Shown here: piece after piece, positions 1-11,969 of the stretch
Position numbering within the stretch: the stretch's first letter is position 1
Layout of the letters: the number at the start of each line of letters is the position of its first letter
Source of the DNA: Apostichopus japonicus
Taxonomy: Eukaryota; Echinodermata; Holothuroidea; Aspidochirotida; Stichopodidae
Assembly: GCF_037975245.1 (NCBI RefSeq)
Contig: NC_092561.1
Location: forward strand, 3,887,001 to 3,951,000
Length of the DNA: 64,000 nt
Reading direction: 5' to 3'
The notes under the pieces: model-generated
Databases searched by the model: none
What the model saw: only the letters and a program-made list of their open reading frames with translations
Told to the model about the DNA's origin: nothing
Program-made: the position numbers and the translations under genes

Positions 1-168
1 ATCCAATTAATATGTGTCAAAATATGTGTCAAAATACCCGTACGTATTTATTGGAATGAATCATTAATGTGTGTTCTCTATAGACAATCATTAACGTATG
101 ACATTTTACAGGTTCTACAGTATGGTCACTTAGCTTAAGGCGGTAATTTTGAAACACAAATACAGACG

Positions 169-3100
169 ATGTCTTCTTATGTTTTACAGCGAATGTTTCC
201 TCCGTTACTTAATACATTGTCTGATGGTGAACGTAACCAGAAAAATAGTTTTTTGGTGAAAGAAACAATATTGGGATCAAAATTCCTATGTCAAGAGACC
301 AGACTGGTGCTATATGGGCCAAATCCAAGGTTTTTAGTCTCGTTACTTTTGTGCGGTGAGCCTAGGCCTACTTCCCTTACACTAAGGCGAAGCGCCAAGT
401 CTTTAAGCTAGGAAATAGGATTGCACAAGTTCTATGCTAGTACTAGTAGTAGTACTTACTGTAGGCTAGGCCTAGGCCCTACTTTAAGCAGTAACTAATT
501 ATATCTGAATAAAGGCTAAGGTCTACTGCCCGACTGAATTGAACTTGATCGTCATGTTATGGAAAGTTACCGATGGTAGGGCAGCATGTGTTCTCAAGTT
601 TAGACTAATTTTAAAATGTGCCATCATTCATGACAAGGAAATCCACCATGTATGCTACAGTAATATATGTAGGCTAGGACTAACACTCACAGTAACACCT
701 AATAAACATGTTTTTGCCGACCTACTGTACATTCAACCATGTGTGGCATTTTACAACAACTGCTCAGTTTCAACAAATGTTTGCATGTACAAATACATGT
801 AACAATATCATGTGAGATGTGACCCATATGAGCACTGGTCAGTCACAGCTCTACAGTATGTTTGCTTGTCCTCAGTTACAGTATTCAGTGTGTTAGGGAC
901 AACATGTTTTCTCTTTAATGGACAGCAACGTTATAGCCTACAGGGGTACAGTATTGATCCAGATCATGTATTTGAGCTAGGAGATGAATAGGAACATAGT
1001 ACAAAGAGCAAAGTGGCACAAGTTTCTCAAACACAGGCACAGAGGAGTTGTATACAAGTACTGTACACTTGATTGTACAGTACGTACAGTTCATTTTGAA
1101 GTTAAAACTTGTTGCGGTAACATGTGTTAAGCAAGAACCCATGTGAAAGTAGTATGACCAATAGTGACTTCTCCAGTCCTAATTTGTACGTTTTACTGAT
1201 AAATCTAAAATTATCTGTATGAAACTGATGCAAGGTTGAAATTGCAATTTAAAATTCTTGGAAAGACAAAACTGGTTTCATTTTTAATTTTCAGTGATAA
1301 TACAGCCCTGCTATTCCAGTGTGCTGTTTCTTTTGCCATGGAAGGCCATATAGTGTTGTTTATTACGCAGGAGAAATTGATGTCCTTACCAATTGCTGTT
1401 GAGGGATCCCAGAAACCAGACCCTAGACTTATGAAACAGATTATTATCAAGTATGAATCTTATGATTTAATCACTTACCTACATTGTGTTAAATGTTCAT
1501 GGTTTTAAATGATGTCTGTGTTGAGAATTTGAAACACAGCAGGTGTACAGTATTAAAATAGCCATTCATGACTTCCACACAGTAATGTGAAATGAAGTGT
1601 CCAGCTTCAGGCCCACTTGTCAGGATCTTCCTTAGGACTGAGCCAATACCCACATCCCCACCACCTCCCCATCAGAATGCATGAATACTAGCTTAAACTG
1701 CTGGACCTTGATCTATCTCCCCTAGCAAGTTCTGTAAACTGTATGCAATTAAACTTGCCCTATTGGGCTCCAGATGTGTAAAAGTTTGATTAGAAAATGT
1801 TCAGTGCTCTTGAGAGCCAATAGAGCATTAACTTTGTAAAAGACATTTGTTGTATTTGAGAACAAATCTTTGCATAGATCTCAACACACTAAGAGATTAG
1901 AAATTTAGACTTGTACATCACCGCTGTAGCAACTTATGGATAACTGACCATGTAGAGAGTCATAAATTGTTCACTTAAAAAATGATTTTACACTAATTTA
2001 CACATACATTCGTATACCCATACTTTCTGTACTTGTAACATTTCCACACAACGCAAGTATAGTTGGAGCTGAAATGGCTTTAAATTATATACCGCTTGCA
2101 AGCCTCAATATCGTCTGTAAAGGGATTATACAGTACTTTCTGTTATTTATATAAATTTGATTCTTCTCATTCCCTGATAGATACTTGTCCAACCGTTCTT
2201 CTCTCCTTTTGGAACTGACACAGATACATTCAGCTAATCCAGCACCAGATATTATCATTGTGGATAACTTGGACTTTTACATATCTAATCCTAAGGTATT
2301 TACAGAATATCAGCTTTCTGGATTCCAAATTATTTGATATATTTTTATCCAATATATTTTGTGTTGGGTCTTCTGCAGATTTGTTTGAATAGAATATCCT
2401 GAATTAGCTGACAGCAGCTCACCACAGATTACGATTCAACATGCATTATATTGTATGTAGTCTACTGTGTAGGTTTATAATCAGGTAAATTATGTATTTC
2501 ATGACACCTACTGGTAAGTGCAGAGGTAGTGGATGAAACTACACACACCTCTGTGAGTGAATGTACGGGTCAAAGTTAGAAATCATTTTTCTCTGCTAGG
2601 GTTGCTTCCTCTGTTTGTGAGATATCATAGTTTAAATCTCATGTCAGGAGGCTGCCATATTGACGTTATCAGTTTGGTGTTGTAGTACGCAACATTACGA
2701 TATGAAACCTGTGACTTTACCTTTACTCTCTTTAAATAGTGTCAAACATGACTTTATCTTTACTCTCCGTAAACACTTTTGAATCGTGACTTTACTTCTA
2801 CTCTCCTTTAATAGTTACAATTGTGTTGACATTGCAGCCAGTCCCAATGCAGCACATGTTAAAACCTATAGGCCTATTTTTTAAGTTTCAGCATTGACAA
2901 AAACCATCTCTCTTACATAAAATAAATTTTAACTTATTACTCAGCACCTGTCCTGTTTTTCATGATATGTCATACACAAAGTCTCTTTTCTTATTCCAGT
3001 AAAATTTAAATCTCTTAACTCTTTTTTGACATCATCTTTAAATTTTTCTTCAGACTAACAGCATTTGCCAAGTGACAGCAGCACTCTGTGCCCATTTAAT

Positions 3101-4689
3101 TGATGCAGCCACTTACCTTGCCAGCAAAAGGTAAACTGGATTTTAATGTACACAGATACAACTAGTTGTTGCACTTGCAATGCATATATTCATTGACAGG
3201 TCATCCAACGCTGTTCGTGACTCATTTTAATGCATATTCATTGACAGGTCATCTATACGCTTTCAGTGACTCATTTTAATGCATATTCATTGACAGGTCA
3301 TCTATACGCTTTCAGTGACTCATTTTAATGCATATTCATTGACAGGTCATCTATACGCTGTCAGTTCACCTAGTTGGGAATTTTTTTTTCTATACTGTAC
3401 TGTCACGTCCTGCTTCAGAGCACTCATATTATCAGCATGAGCAGTATGAACATCGTGTTTCTATCAGTTAAAGGTTAGGAACTGTTTGCACTGTCAATAT
3501 GTGAGATTTGAAGCATAATAAGGGAGGACAGTACAGAGTGGTATTAGCACTGGAAAATTGTCCCAACTGGCTGGTCAGTGACTCATTTTAATGCATATTC
3601 ATTGGCAGATCATAGAAAATACTTGACAGTGTCAGTTTTCTTCCATTTCGTAGTCAATGAAAGCTCATCTGCACTAGGAGAGATACAAGATGTTGGCAAA
3701 TGTTTGTGTGTTCTCACAATGCATGCTCAGAATAGGTCATTTATGAATATACATTAGCTAGTGGAAAATGAAGAAATTCTCTCCATTCAACAAGTAGCAT
3801 CAAGTTTGCAGAGGATACCAAGTTTGCATCATTCATGTCGTTGATATAATGAGTTCATTTTTATTTTTCCAGAGCCAAGACTGAGCCACTGAGTGCATCA
3901 TTTGTACCTACCTGCGTACTCGCATCAATCTCTACGTCGGCCAGTGGTTCTTTCATTCCGTCAATGGACGTTTACAAGAAGTTCTTCCCTTTTACTTTTA
4001 CTGTAACAGGTAGAGTGTGCTAAGTCATCATAGACATTTCTACTTTAACACACTTGATAGATTTGACCCAAGATAGCACTCTAAGCTGACAGTCACTATG
4101 AAGTACCTTATATCTGTATGATGTTCCTGTCTTAGTGGCACACCAGTGACTCCTGTGTTACTTAGCCAGCATCCAAATATTACAGAATTGCATCATAAAC
4201 AGATTTGCAGGCCTACATCAGTACTTCAAAACGTGTTGACATTTGTTTATGAGATGCATAGCTAATTGCAGGGAAATATCAAAGAAATTTTACATGGTGA
4301 GCTCCTGTGTAGTGTCATTGATTGGCAACACAACTGTTCAATTCCACTCAGGTTTGGTGTTTACATAATACATGACTTGTAAGGTACAAATGTAGATAAG
4401 CTATAAATACAATGTTGCATGGTAAATCCATGTAGGGTTGTCTTGGTCAGCTAAAACTAACAGTTCTCAACATGCTATGTTTTATGACATCCAGTAAACC
4501 TTTATTCTCCTCATCACAGATCTAGAGGATGCTAACAACCTGAAGCAGCTTCAGTGCTGGATTGTAGATGAAGAATTACCACAATATGTAATCACTGTGG
4601 AGGTAACGGATACCATCAGAATTAAGGATGTTATGAAAGGATCAGAGCTGGATGCTGATTGGTCACAACCATATGATTCAGTCACATGA
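169..4689 (+). CDS. SWSAP1: SWSAP1-like ATPase, copy A (6 exons, 271 aa)
   Basis: Exons 169-329, 1295-1450, 2181-2295, 3054-3130, 3873-4009 and 4520-4689 join in one frame of 816 nt (271 aa plus TGA), all with GT-AG introns. The product reads like SWSAP1, the RAD51-paralogue-like partner of the SWIM-domain protein ZSWIM7 in homologous recombination (family knowledge). Exons 1 and 2 join to give GPNPSDNTALL at the Walker A position; the expected GKT is DNT, so the lysine is missing. Exon 3 supplies a Walker B-like strand, PDIIIVDNLDFY. Exon 4 (ICQVTAALCAHLIDAATYLASK) is a helix and exons 5-6 form a beta-rich C terminus ending DWSQPYDSVT. The ATG at 169 begins the conserved block shared with copy B. 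The last codons and stop lie in the first unit of a downstream tandem repeat. No other gene is close; a duplicate lies at 41,789. The family call rests on recognition and was not searched. Confidence 0.82.
3180..3365 (+). repeat. 49-bp tandem repeat in SWSAP1-A intron 4
   Basis: About three and a half copies of a ~49-bp unit containing CATTGACAGGTCATCTATAC and ending GTGACTCATTTTAATG. A further half unit lies near 3,580-3,610. Copy B has fewer adjacent units but a larger local duplication (44,823-45,420). Confidence 0.8.
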
Positions 4690-5040
4690 CATCACAAAGG
4701 AGATAACACACACCTATGAGAATGATGAAGGTTATGAGAGGATCAGCGCTTTCATGATTGATTCACTACAAACATCTGGTTCAGTTATTACACAGCTCAT
4801 GTGTTCAACCCATCACCATTATGGATGTTATGAATGGATGAGAGGTGGGTGCTGATTGGTCAAAATCATCTGGTTTAGTCACAATACAAGACACATAGGA
4901 TCACCATGGAGATAACCTACACCCATCAGCAGTATGGATGCTATGAAAAGATCAGAGGTGGGTGCTGATTGGTCAAAAGCATCTGGTTAAGTTACATGAC
5001 ATAACACATATGATGCTGATTGGTCATAAGCTTGTGATGT
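4622..5040 (+). repeat. Imperfect tandem repeat that includes the end of SWSAP1-A
   Basis: Units share GATGTTATGAAAGGATCAGA, then GATGCTGATTGGTCA, then a CATCTGGTTTAGTCACATGACA-like tail. The first unit is the last coding stretch of exon 6 with its TGA. Further units near 4,735, 4,820, 4,930 and 5,010 are noncoding and degenerate. The same layout follows copy B at 46,421-46,840. Confidence 0.75.
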
Positions 5041-6419
5041 AAGTTATGGCCTGGATTTCTCAGGCAAGTTTACTCAATTATGAGTGGATTTAGTGAATAA
5101 TGGTTGAATTTTGTCAAAAGTCTAAACTCGCTAAACTGTACAGTGGTGGCAGTGCCATAGATAGCTGTGAATTTCTTAACGTATCATTCACAATTAAATT
5201 CAACAGGGGTCTATCTCATTGAATATTCAACAGTTTCCATGGTAATGAAGTCCATGCAATCACAGAAAGTTCTATAAATAATATAGCCGGAAAATTCCAG
5301 GCCTTACTGGGCTTGAAAGGTAACTATTGCAATGGTTGTATATTTATGAGGACAATCTGTAGATTAATTTTTGAATTTGAAGAGCAAAAATTTGAGCAAG
5401 TTATTCCAGAAATTCCAGCCAAATGACTTCACAGAAAGCAGGACCTCGAAAATGAGCAAAAAAGAAAAAATAGCGTATAGGATAATTTTGTTGTTCCAGT
5501 TGTTTATAGTACTCTGTAGAATGAATGATTACAAAATCTCAAAATGTATCCATAATTTCTGGAATGAATTTAATACATGACCTGATATTATTTGTATGAA
5601 GAGAAAATTCCAGAATATCAAGTAAGAATGGCAGACCCTAAGCATTCTATGATATGAGAGAAGAAAGACCTAATTATTGGACGTTATAAAGAAAAACATT
5701 TAAATATTAATGTTACATACAATTATTGTTCTTTTCCTTCATATCTCTACATTTCTGTAAATATTTTGTACTTTGCTTCAAAATGGTACTGATGGATGCC
5801 TGCCCCCCCCCACCCATCCCCAAAAGAAGAAAAATTCAGGCCTTGTGTACAGTAATTTCCAACGATTTGCTTGTGAATAATACTTATGAGCGATTTACTC
5901 AATCTTCATATTCTCGAAGACATAACATTTGAGGCCCCATTGACATAATTTGATAAAATTGGTACCCATTAAGTACCACTGGGGGTGGGGGGGGGGGAGG
6001 AGATGTTTTAGGCATTTAAAGTGAATTTCATATTAATTAGATCACACAAATAAATCAATTTCTTACAATTATTGACATGAAATAATCAGTCAAATTAAAA
6101 CTTGTAAAAAAAGAACAAGGACTTCTCTGCTCTTATTTTCTAAATTGTACATATCATTTTAAAATAAATTTAGTGATTGTTATACTCTCCAAATAATGGA
6201 AGTCCGCAGCAGTTGCTTATCCCCTTTTCGGTATATCATTTCTCACATTTTATAGCCAGTTGCATTTCACGTACAAGCAATATAACACTATATGTAAATT
6301 ATATTGTACATTGAGTTGGTTACCAATGCCACACATGGTAGTTTTACATCATTTTTGAGATAATTGTATATTTCACAGAAGTTATGACACCATATTAAAT
6401 TTTACACACATGTATAGTG

Positions 6420-6665
6420 TGCTTATACATATTTTATTTATTTTATATTTATGAATATATATTTTAAATATAAATTTCAATATATAATTTATATTTAAAT
6501 ATATATATATATTTTCATATATATAATATATATATAATATACATATATATATTATATACATACAGTATATATTTTCATATATATAATATATATATAATAT
6601 ACATATTATATACATATATTTTCATATATATATATTTTGTATATTTTCATATGTATATATATTCA
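6420..6665. repeat. AT-rich simple repeat
   Basis: Almost entirely A and T, made of ATATATAT and TTTTCATATATATAATATATA units with a ~65-bp internal duplication (6,515-6,555 and 6,565-6,605). The open frame across it (MYIICILYIYYIY...) is low complexity and is not a gene. Confidence 0.9.
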
Positions 6666-6682
6666 TTTGTTTATACATCTAC

Positions 6683-7160
6683 AGCTGAAACACAGTTAGT
6701 GGCCATTATCACAGGAGGGTGCAGGTAGCCATGACTCACCTCTATCGTCAGTCAAAGGAAATGGTTCCATCGCGGATTTAATCTATGTTGTAAATATTTA
6801 AAAACGCACCATGTGACGTCTTAACGTCTAGTTATTTTCTAGGGAAGACTGGCAGATCCCCTACTGACACAGGAGTCAGCTACAACGACCTCAGGGCCCT
6901 ATCCACTCTTTTACAAGATCTTTAATTTACCTGTAGATTTTCCAAGAAGCTTGATATCCCCAAGTACAACAGGGTGGATAGTTATAGTCATTCCATCACT
7001 ACCTTCATGTGGCAGTTCTTAAACATGGCATCATGTACTCATTTCATCTCGCTTTTATTAGGAAGGTCTTATGCAATTACTACAGTACTATCAATGGCAG
7101 AAGCGATACACACATTTAATATTATAGTCCAGTTCCCTACTGTACTGTTGTTCATCTCGT
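6683..7160 (+). repeat. Dispersed block of the TRIM region (first copy)
   Basis: Starts with one partial unit of the ~72-bp GCTGACACAGTTAGTGGCC / GGAGGGTGCAGGTAGCCATG repeat. It continues with a segment (CAAAGGAAATGGTTCC, TCTAGGGAAGACT, GGGCCCTATCCACTCTTTTA) that recurs at 13,565-13,860 and 24,640-24,780. The tail, AGGAAGGTCTTATGCAATTAC, recurs at 14,410 and 24,820. Confidence 0.75.
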
Positions 7161-7945
7161 AAAGTAAAGGTGGCGTGTGAATGGGGAGAGGGGGGTGGGG
7201 GAGGGGTTGACGGTTTAATTGCTTTAATGTTTAATTGCTTTAACTAAGGTGGTTGCTCACTTTCCTTTAAAGGAATTCTAGTGAAATGATGTAAACTAAG
7301 AAGACCGATCTTAATCATCATGATCCGTTTCATATTAAAGTTTCTAGTTTTTTCAACAAATGTTGATAATTCCGTCCTCATCAGTTGTAACCAGCCTTTG
7401 ATATTCGATTCAGTGTGTGGTGTCTATTCTGGATATTTCTTTCCTTCATGTCTGTTTTTGCGGTTGACTTTATGCTGGTGTCTGTTGGAAAGAACATTTA
7501 TAAAGTTACAAGCATTGATCCAGTTTTCTCTTTTTCTCTCGTTTTGCCTGTTAAATTCCCTTTTCTGCCCTTTGTTGTTTATTTTATTGTTAATCAACTT
7601 AAGTTGGCGTTGCGATGTCTTGTCAACAACAGTACCATGATCTCGTTAGAATTCTTGAACTTTTCCTCTACGATTCCGTAAAGGAAACAGTGAACAAGTT
7701 TTGCACTTTAGTTTCATGTATATTGGGTTTGGGACATAACTTCTACAAATTCATATACTATTACTCGAGCTAAATTCAAGCAAATACTATCTTTAACGTT
7801 ATAAATATTATATACTACTTGGTCATACATAAAGTCAATACAGGAAGATGTTATCCTTGGTGATATTATAACAGTTGAATGTACCCATTAATTTTTGTTA
7901 TATCAGAGTATCCCGATCACAAAATTTATGATACTACTAATAATA

Positions 7946-10159
7946 TTAAAGCACGGAACACTGAGATATACTCACCAGACCATAACAAAGTATCTTTCCT
8001 GCATATGATGTAGCTACAAGTAGCTTCTCTCCCTCCTCTGTCATCAATGTTGTCAAACACCATGCTGTATCTTCTGTCCGTTTGGTTGTCAACAACTGCT
8101 GACCATCTTGACTGTACTGTGTGATGATACAGTTTCCAAAACTACGCCAAAAGATGTATACCAAACCTGCTCTGTCTGCACATATACTGTAAGGATACCA
8201 AGTCTCTCCGTCAATATCTTGTTGTGGAAGCTTGTATAGTAACTCTGCCTTCGTTTTAGATGTATCCATGGTGACAGCGTATGCACATCTACTCTCTTCA
8301 TCGCATATCAGCAGAACGCCTTCATGATAAAGGATATCTCTTGACCATTTTATAACCTCTGGCAGCTTCAGAGCTCGAATGAACTTCAATTCTTCATCAA
8401 ATATGAATAGCGATCCAATAGATGTACCTACAATGATGTGGCCACGTGTAGGATCAGTAGTTATACAAGTCGCAAACGTCACTGTCATCGTTTTGATATC
8501 ATCAAGGAGGGACGTGATATTATTTTGAGTAAAGGACCCATCGTGAATATTATAAACACCAACCTGATTGGATTCACACACCGAAGCTATCTTATCACGT
8601 GATAAAGCAGCACAGTGACGATTGGGATAAAGAGAGCTCCCTTTGACTACATCTATCTTGTCATGACGAATCTGATGTCCTTGTCTGTCTATGACAGTGA
8701 TAAATGATTGGTCACCTGATAATGTCCCAGAGACGGTGATGTAACCAGATCCGGTACTTGTTATACTGGTTAAAAAAAAATCATTAGCTTTGGTCACATC
8801 AACATCAACAACAGATTCTACATTATCCGATATATGTACTCTATCAATACACAACATTGGTAAATCATCCATTGTTATATCAGATAAAGATTCCATTTCT
8901 GGAAAATCTTTCATTATATCCTCAACTAGAGGTTCACTCGCAGCTCTTATATCAGGAATACACTGTGCATCAGTCCAGTGGTTATGTGATTCAAGGACAC
9001 TCGAAGCTATAGTAGACAAATTTTCAAACTTATTGACCCATTGATTCCAAAGATCTGATAAGTTTTGTGTTTCTCTAAGCTTGCGTTGCTGTTGTTCTTC
9101 TATTGTTTTATTTCTCTCATTCATTACTGCATCAAGTTTGTTCATTGCTTCGTCAATCTTTAATACTCTGTTTTCTATTTCATTTCGTCTGGTATCCTCA
9201 TTCTCTTTAAATTTCCTAATTTTTATTTTAATCATCCTGTCGTAATCTTCTCTTACTTTTCTAATTTTCTCTTCCATTTCTGTTTCTAATTCTTTCAATT
9301 CTTTTCGACTACTTTCATCAAGAACTGTTTCGAATCTGTTGAATTCTCCCTGTTCTTTCTCTTTCTTATTCTTTAACTTCCTGGTCTGATCTTCGTACTG
9401 AGTTTTCCATTTCTTTTTTGTATCTGCAACGATTGATGTAAGTTCTGCACTTACTTTGTCTATCTTATTAGTTAAGCTGGGTACATTTTCTTTCCGTTTT
9501 ACAAGTTCTTCCAATTCCTTCTGCAACTTCTCTCTTTCTTCTTTCGACACATTCCCAACGTCTTGTAGGTCATGACCTTTGTGTTTTCCATATGTACATG
9601 TTATACAAACAGGGAGGTTTCCGCAAGTACAACAACACAACTGAGCCATGTGTTCTGGGTGAGTATGGCACCTAGGAGCTTCCTTCAATGATGCAAGTTT
9701 TTCTAGTGTAAGGCTCTTTCCCTCAACATCTTTCAGAGCTAATACATTTTCCCGATGATCAGCAATCATCTTGTTGGTCAAGTGAAATCGATAGCACTTT
9801 TCACAAAGAAAATCTTTGCACTTAAAACAGTATGCTGTAACCTTTAACTTCTCTTCACAGCCAACACATTCCCTCTCTTCTTCATTTTCAAATGTTTTCT
9901 GTAGCTGGATAAACTGCAGCATACTTTTCATATGGAAGTCAGTCTTGAATCCATCTATTCTATTGTTTGGTATTTTACAGACATCTTTACAAAGAGGACA
10001 TTCAAATGTCCCAACCTGTCTTTCTAGTAAAGATTCCAGACATTGTTTACAGAATCTATGCAGACACGGTAATTGTTTCGGTTCTTTAAACAGATCCAAA
10101 CAAATTGAACATTCAAAGAATTTATCTTCGATGTCTTTCCAAGGAGATGGACAGGCCAT
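7946..10159 (-). CDS. TRIM-type RING/B-box/coiled-coil/propeller protein, copy C (737 aa)
   Basis: Probable RING E3 ubiquitin ligase of the TRIM family. The C3HC4 RING spans residues 17-57 (CSICLDLF, CLHRFCKQC, CPLC). A B-box 1-like finger follows at about 98-138 (CVGCEEK, CFKCKDFLCEKC) and B-box 2 at about 164-200 (CHTHPEH, CCCTCGNLPVC, HKGH). A long charged coiled coil covers about 220-400. The C-terminal third (about 480-737) has repeated beta-strand blades resembling an NHL/TRIM56-type propeller (inference). The chosen start is MACPSPW in the context AAAAATGGCC. A good 3' splice site (TTTCTTTACAG) lies 19 nt upstream, so the 36 upstream codons are probably intron and the 5' UTR is spliced. 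The coding region is one uninterrupted exon. The paralogue at 21,097 has the same length and all zinc ligands. The substrate is unknown; an innate immune role is possible for the family but not shown here. Confidence 0.9.
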   Translation of the reverse strand: MACPSPWKDIEDKFFECSICLDLFKEPKQLPCLHRFCKQCLESLLERQVGTFECPLCKDVCKIPNNRIDGFKTDFHMKSMLQFIQLQKTFENEEERECVGCEEKLKVTAYCFKCKDFLCEKCYRFHLTNKMIADHRENVLALKDVEGKSLTLEKLASLKEAPRCHTHPEHMAQLCCCTCGNLPVCITCTYGKHKGHDLQDVGNVSKEEREKLQKELEELVKRKENVPSLTNKIDKVSAELTSIVADTKKKWKTQYEDQTRKLKNKKEKEQGEFNRFETVLDESSRKELKELETEMEEKIRKVREDYDRMIKIKIRKFKENEDTRRNEIENRVLKIDEAMNKLDAVMNERNKTIEEQQQRKLRETQNLSDLWNQWVNKFENLSTIASSVLESHNHWTDAQCIPDIRAASEPLVEDIMKDFPEMESLSDITMDDLPMLCIDRVHISDNVESVVDVDVTKANDFFLTSITSTGSGYITVSGTLSGDQSFITVIDRQGHQIRHDKIDVVKGSSLYPNRHCAALSRDKIASVCESNQVGVYNIHDGSFTQNNITSLLDDIKTMTVTFATCITTDPTRGHIIVGTSIGSLFIFDEELKFIRALKLPEVIKWSRDILYHEGVLLICDEESRCAYAVTMDTSKTKAELLYKLPQQDIDGETWYPYSICADRAGLVYIFWRSFGNCIITQYSQDGQQLLTTKRTEDTAWCLTTLMTEEGEKLLVATSYAGKILCYGLVSISQCSVL

Positions 10160-10178
10160 TTTTGTCTCGAAATTATAT

Positions 10179-10940
10179 CTGTAAAGAAAATTATGATTAA
10201 TGTTAATTAATATCATAATTTGAATTAACAAATTGAGAGCATAACAATTAAGTAGAAAGACCTTCAATAAACTGAATTTGATAACTTTCCTTTGTAACCT
10301 ACAGTATGACTGGTATTTCTTACCCTGTAAACACAGAGGTCGAGAAATATTGGTGCAACCCGATCACTGACATAATGGAACTGTTCAGATACTTGTGGTT
10401 GATGAGATATATGTGTTTACAAGCAGTTTTTTACTATTCCCATTACGCCCCACCAACTCATGAATATGAAAAAGGTCAAAGTTGTTGCAAAGAGCATATA
10501 CACAGTACTTACTATGTTGTTACATCACCATACCAAGTATGAACTAAATCAGACATAGGGTTGAAAAGATATTGCCTATGAATTGTACGTTAACCCCGCC
10601 CACTCATCAATATGCATGAAATGGGAAGCATGAACAATAGAGCGCATTTACACAACATGGGGCATCTACCTACGGCACCAAGCATGACATTGACTCAACT
10701 TATGCTTCTTGATACAGCAAACAAAGCCCCCCCCCCCTCCCAACACACACGCCATCACGATTGAAAAGGTTACCAAGCCTACAGCATCATATAACCACAA
10801 AGAGTCACTCAGTGGCATGAGCAGTGGAGGAAGCTGGGAAGGGGCAAATTCAACTTTTCCCCAATTGATTAAGGTATGGCATTTAAACTTTGTGAATGGG
10901 CCAGAGGAGAATGAGCAATTTTAAATGGGGGAGGGGGGGG
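10179..10940. other. 5' flank of TRIM-C, shared with copy D
   Basis: Begins with the putative acceptor of a 5' UTR intron (AG at 10,179-10,180 on the - strand). The rest matches 23,330-24,080 and includes a poly-C run (10,728-10,738) and a poly-G run (10,925-10,943). No exon was recognised; the noncoding first exon of the TRIM gene may lie here. Confidence 0.55.
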
Positions 10941-11790
10941 GGGGCTGAACTTGGGTCATTATAGTAATACCTATGTCGCAATGTACAGTAGGAGTCCATA
11001 CGCAGAATTTTATGTTTTTTTAGCATCAACTGGTGCATTCTTTAGGTCTGTACATCAGGGGCGCAATCATGTGGGGAGGGGTGGGGGGGGGCAGGGGGAC
11101 ACATTTCCCTTTCTGAGGGTAAAAGAAAATAATATGGAGTGTCCCCCACCCAGGTTAAGTGGCTGACTTGTGTAGGCACTAGCCTTATATCAGGCTCATT
11201 ATGACATGTGCATCTCATAACGGGAGCTCAAACATTGTGCTGTGAGTTTATCATTGTTTCATTCTCATTTGCTCAACCCCCAATGAAAATTGAATTTTTC
11301 AACTGGGTTCAAAATATCAGAAATACAGATTTCATTAATATCTTAAATTAACTGAGTAACCTGGCCCATACACCGGTGAGGCAATGTGCTGAGCCAGGAA
11401 ATAAAGAAAGCCTGACAGCACTAATCTCCTTTCCAGTATATTATATATTATTTTTTTTTCACGTACAGGCAATATGACACTATATATAATATTTTGCATT
11501 CAGTTTGGTAAGAAATGCCACCTGTGATGATATTTAAGTGTTTTTGAGATAATTATATATCACAGGAGTTTTGACACAGATACTGCAGTATATGGTGCTA
11601 AGCCTGGGTACTAAGATGTTAGCCTGGCCATGTTGTTATAACACTGATACTCATTATACCTCAAGTTCTAGTTTAAAAGCTAACACTCTCAGTTTCCCAG
11701 CTCCCCTCCCCCCCCCCCCCTGAGATTTCCACTTCCTAAATGAAATGTAGTTTTGTATGGAAATTATCCATTGACAGCTCCAGCAGCATT
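10941..11790. repeat. Insertion relative to copy D
   Basis: Copy D joins its poly-G run directly to GGACTTCTTCCCAATTATTACT, whereas here the equivalent (GACTTCTTCCGCGATTATTACT) appears ~850 bp later. The extra DNA holds G/C runs (11,070-11,095, 11,701-11,720) and the motif CAGGGGCGCAATCATG, like one end of a small hAT element. It also holds a stretch at 11,455-11,585 similar to 6,255-6,395. No coding potential is seen. Confidence 0.6.
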
Positions 11791-11969
11791 TAATGAAATG
11801 ACTTCTTCCGCGATTATTACTTGACAATTAGAGTATTCTGTGATATCAGAGTGTAATATGAGGTTACTTGTGAGTAACTGTTTTAGAAGGCTATATAAGT
11901 GTCTATGCTAAAGTAACAGGTACAGTACAGTAGTAAGGGTATGTAATTGTTAAATGTAAGAATTTAACT

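Larger units (their letters stand above)
1..6190 (+). repeat. Segmental duplication, copy A (SWSAP1 block)
   Basis: The sequence from base 1 (ATCCAATTAATATG) to about 6,190 is collinear with 27,894-28,055 plus 41,773-48,025. Introns and flanks match almost base for base with small indels. Copy A lacks the 13.7-kb insert of copy B and is therefore its empty-site reference. Homology starts at the first base of the window, so the true left edge may lie outside it. Confidence 0.9.
5041..7219. other. Intergenic DNA between SWSAP1-A and the TRIM-C block
   Basis: No gene is visible. To about 6,190 it is the 3' flank shared with copy B. It contains a short poly-C run (5,805), a poly-G run (5,982-6,000), the TA-rich tract at 6,420-6,665, and a block at 6,683-7,160 that recurs near 13,500-13,860 and 14,400 and near 24,620-24,900. 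Confidence 0.7.

Noticed and set aside
8790-10184. Plus-strand frames opposite the TRIM-C gene, and the same opposite TRIM-D
   Set aside because: They are antisense shadows of a long, domain-bearing minus-strand frame.
10160-10267. N-terminal extension of TRIM-C (MKVFLLNCYALNLL...), possibly a signal peptide
   Set aside because: A strong 3' splice site lies between it and MACPSPW, it is not conserved in length in copy D, and TRIM proteins start directly before the RING.
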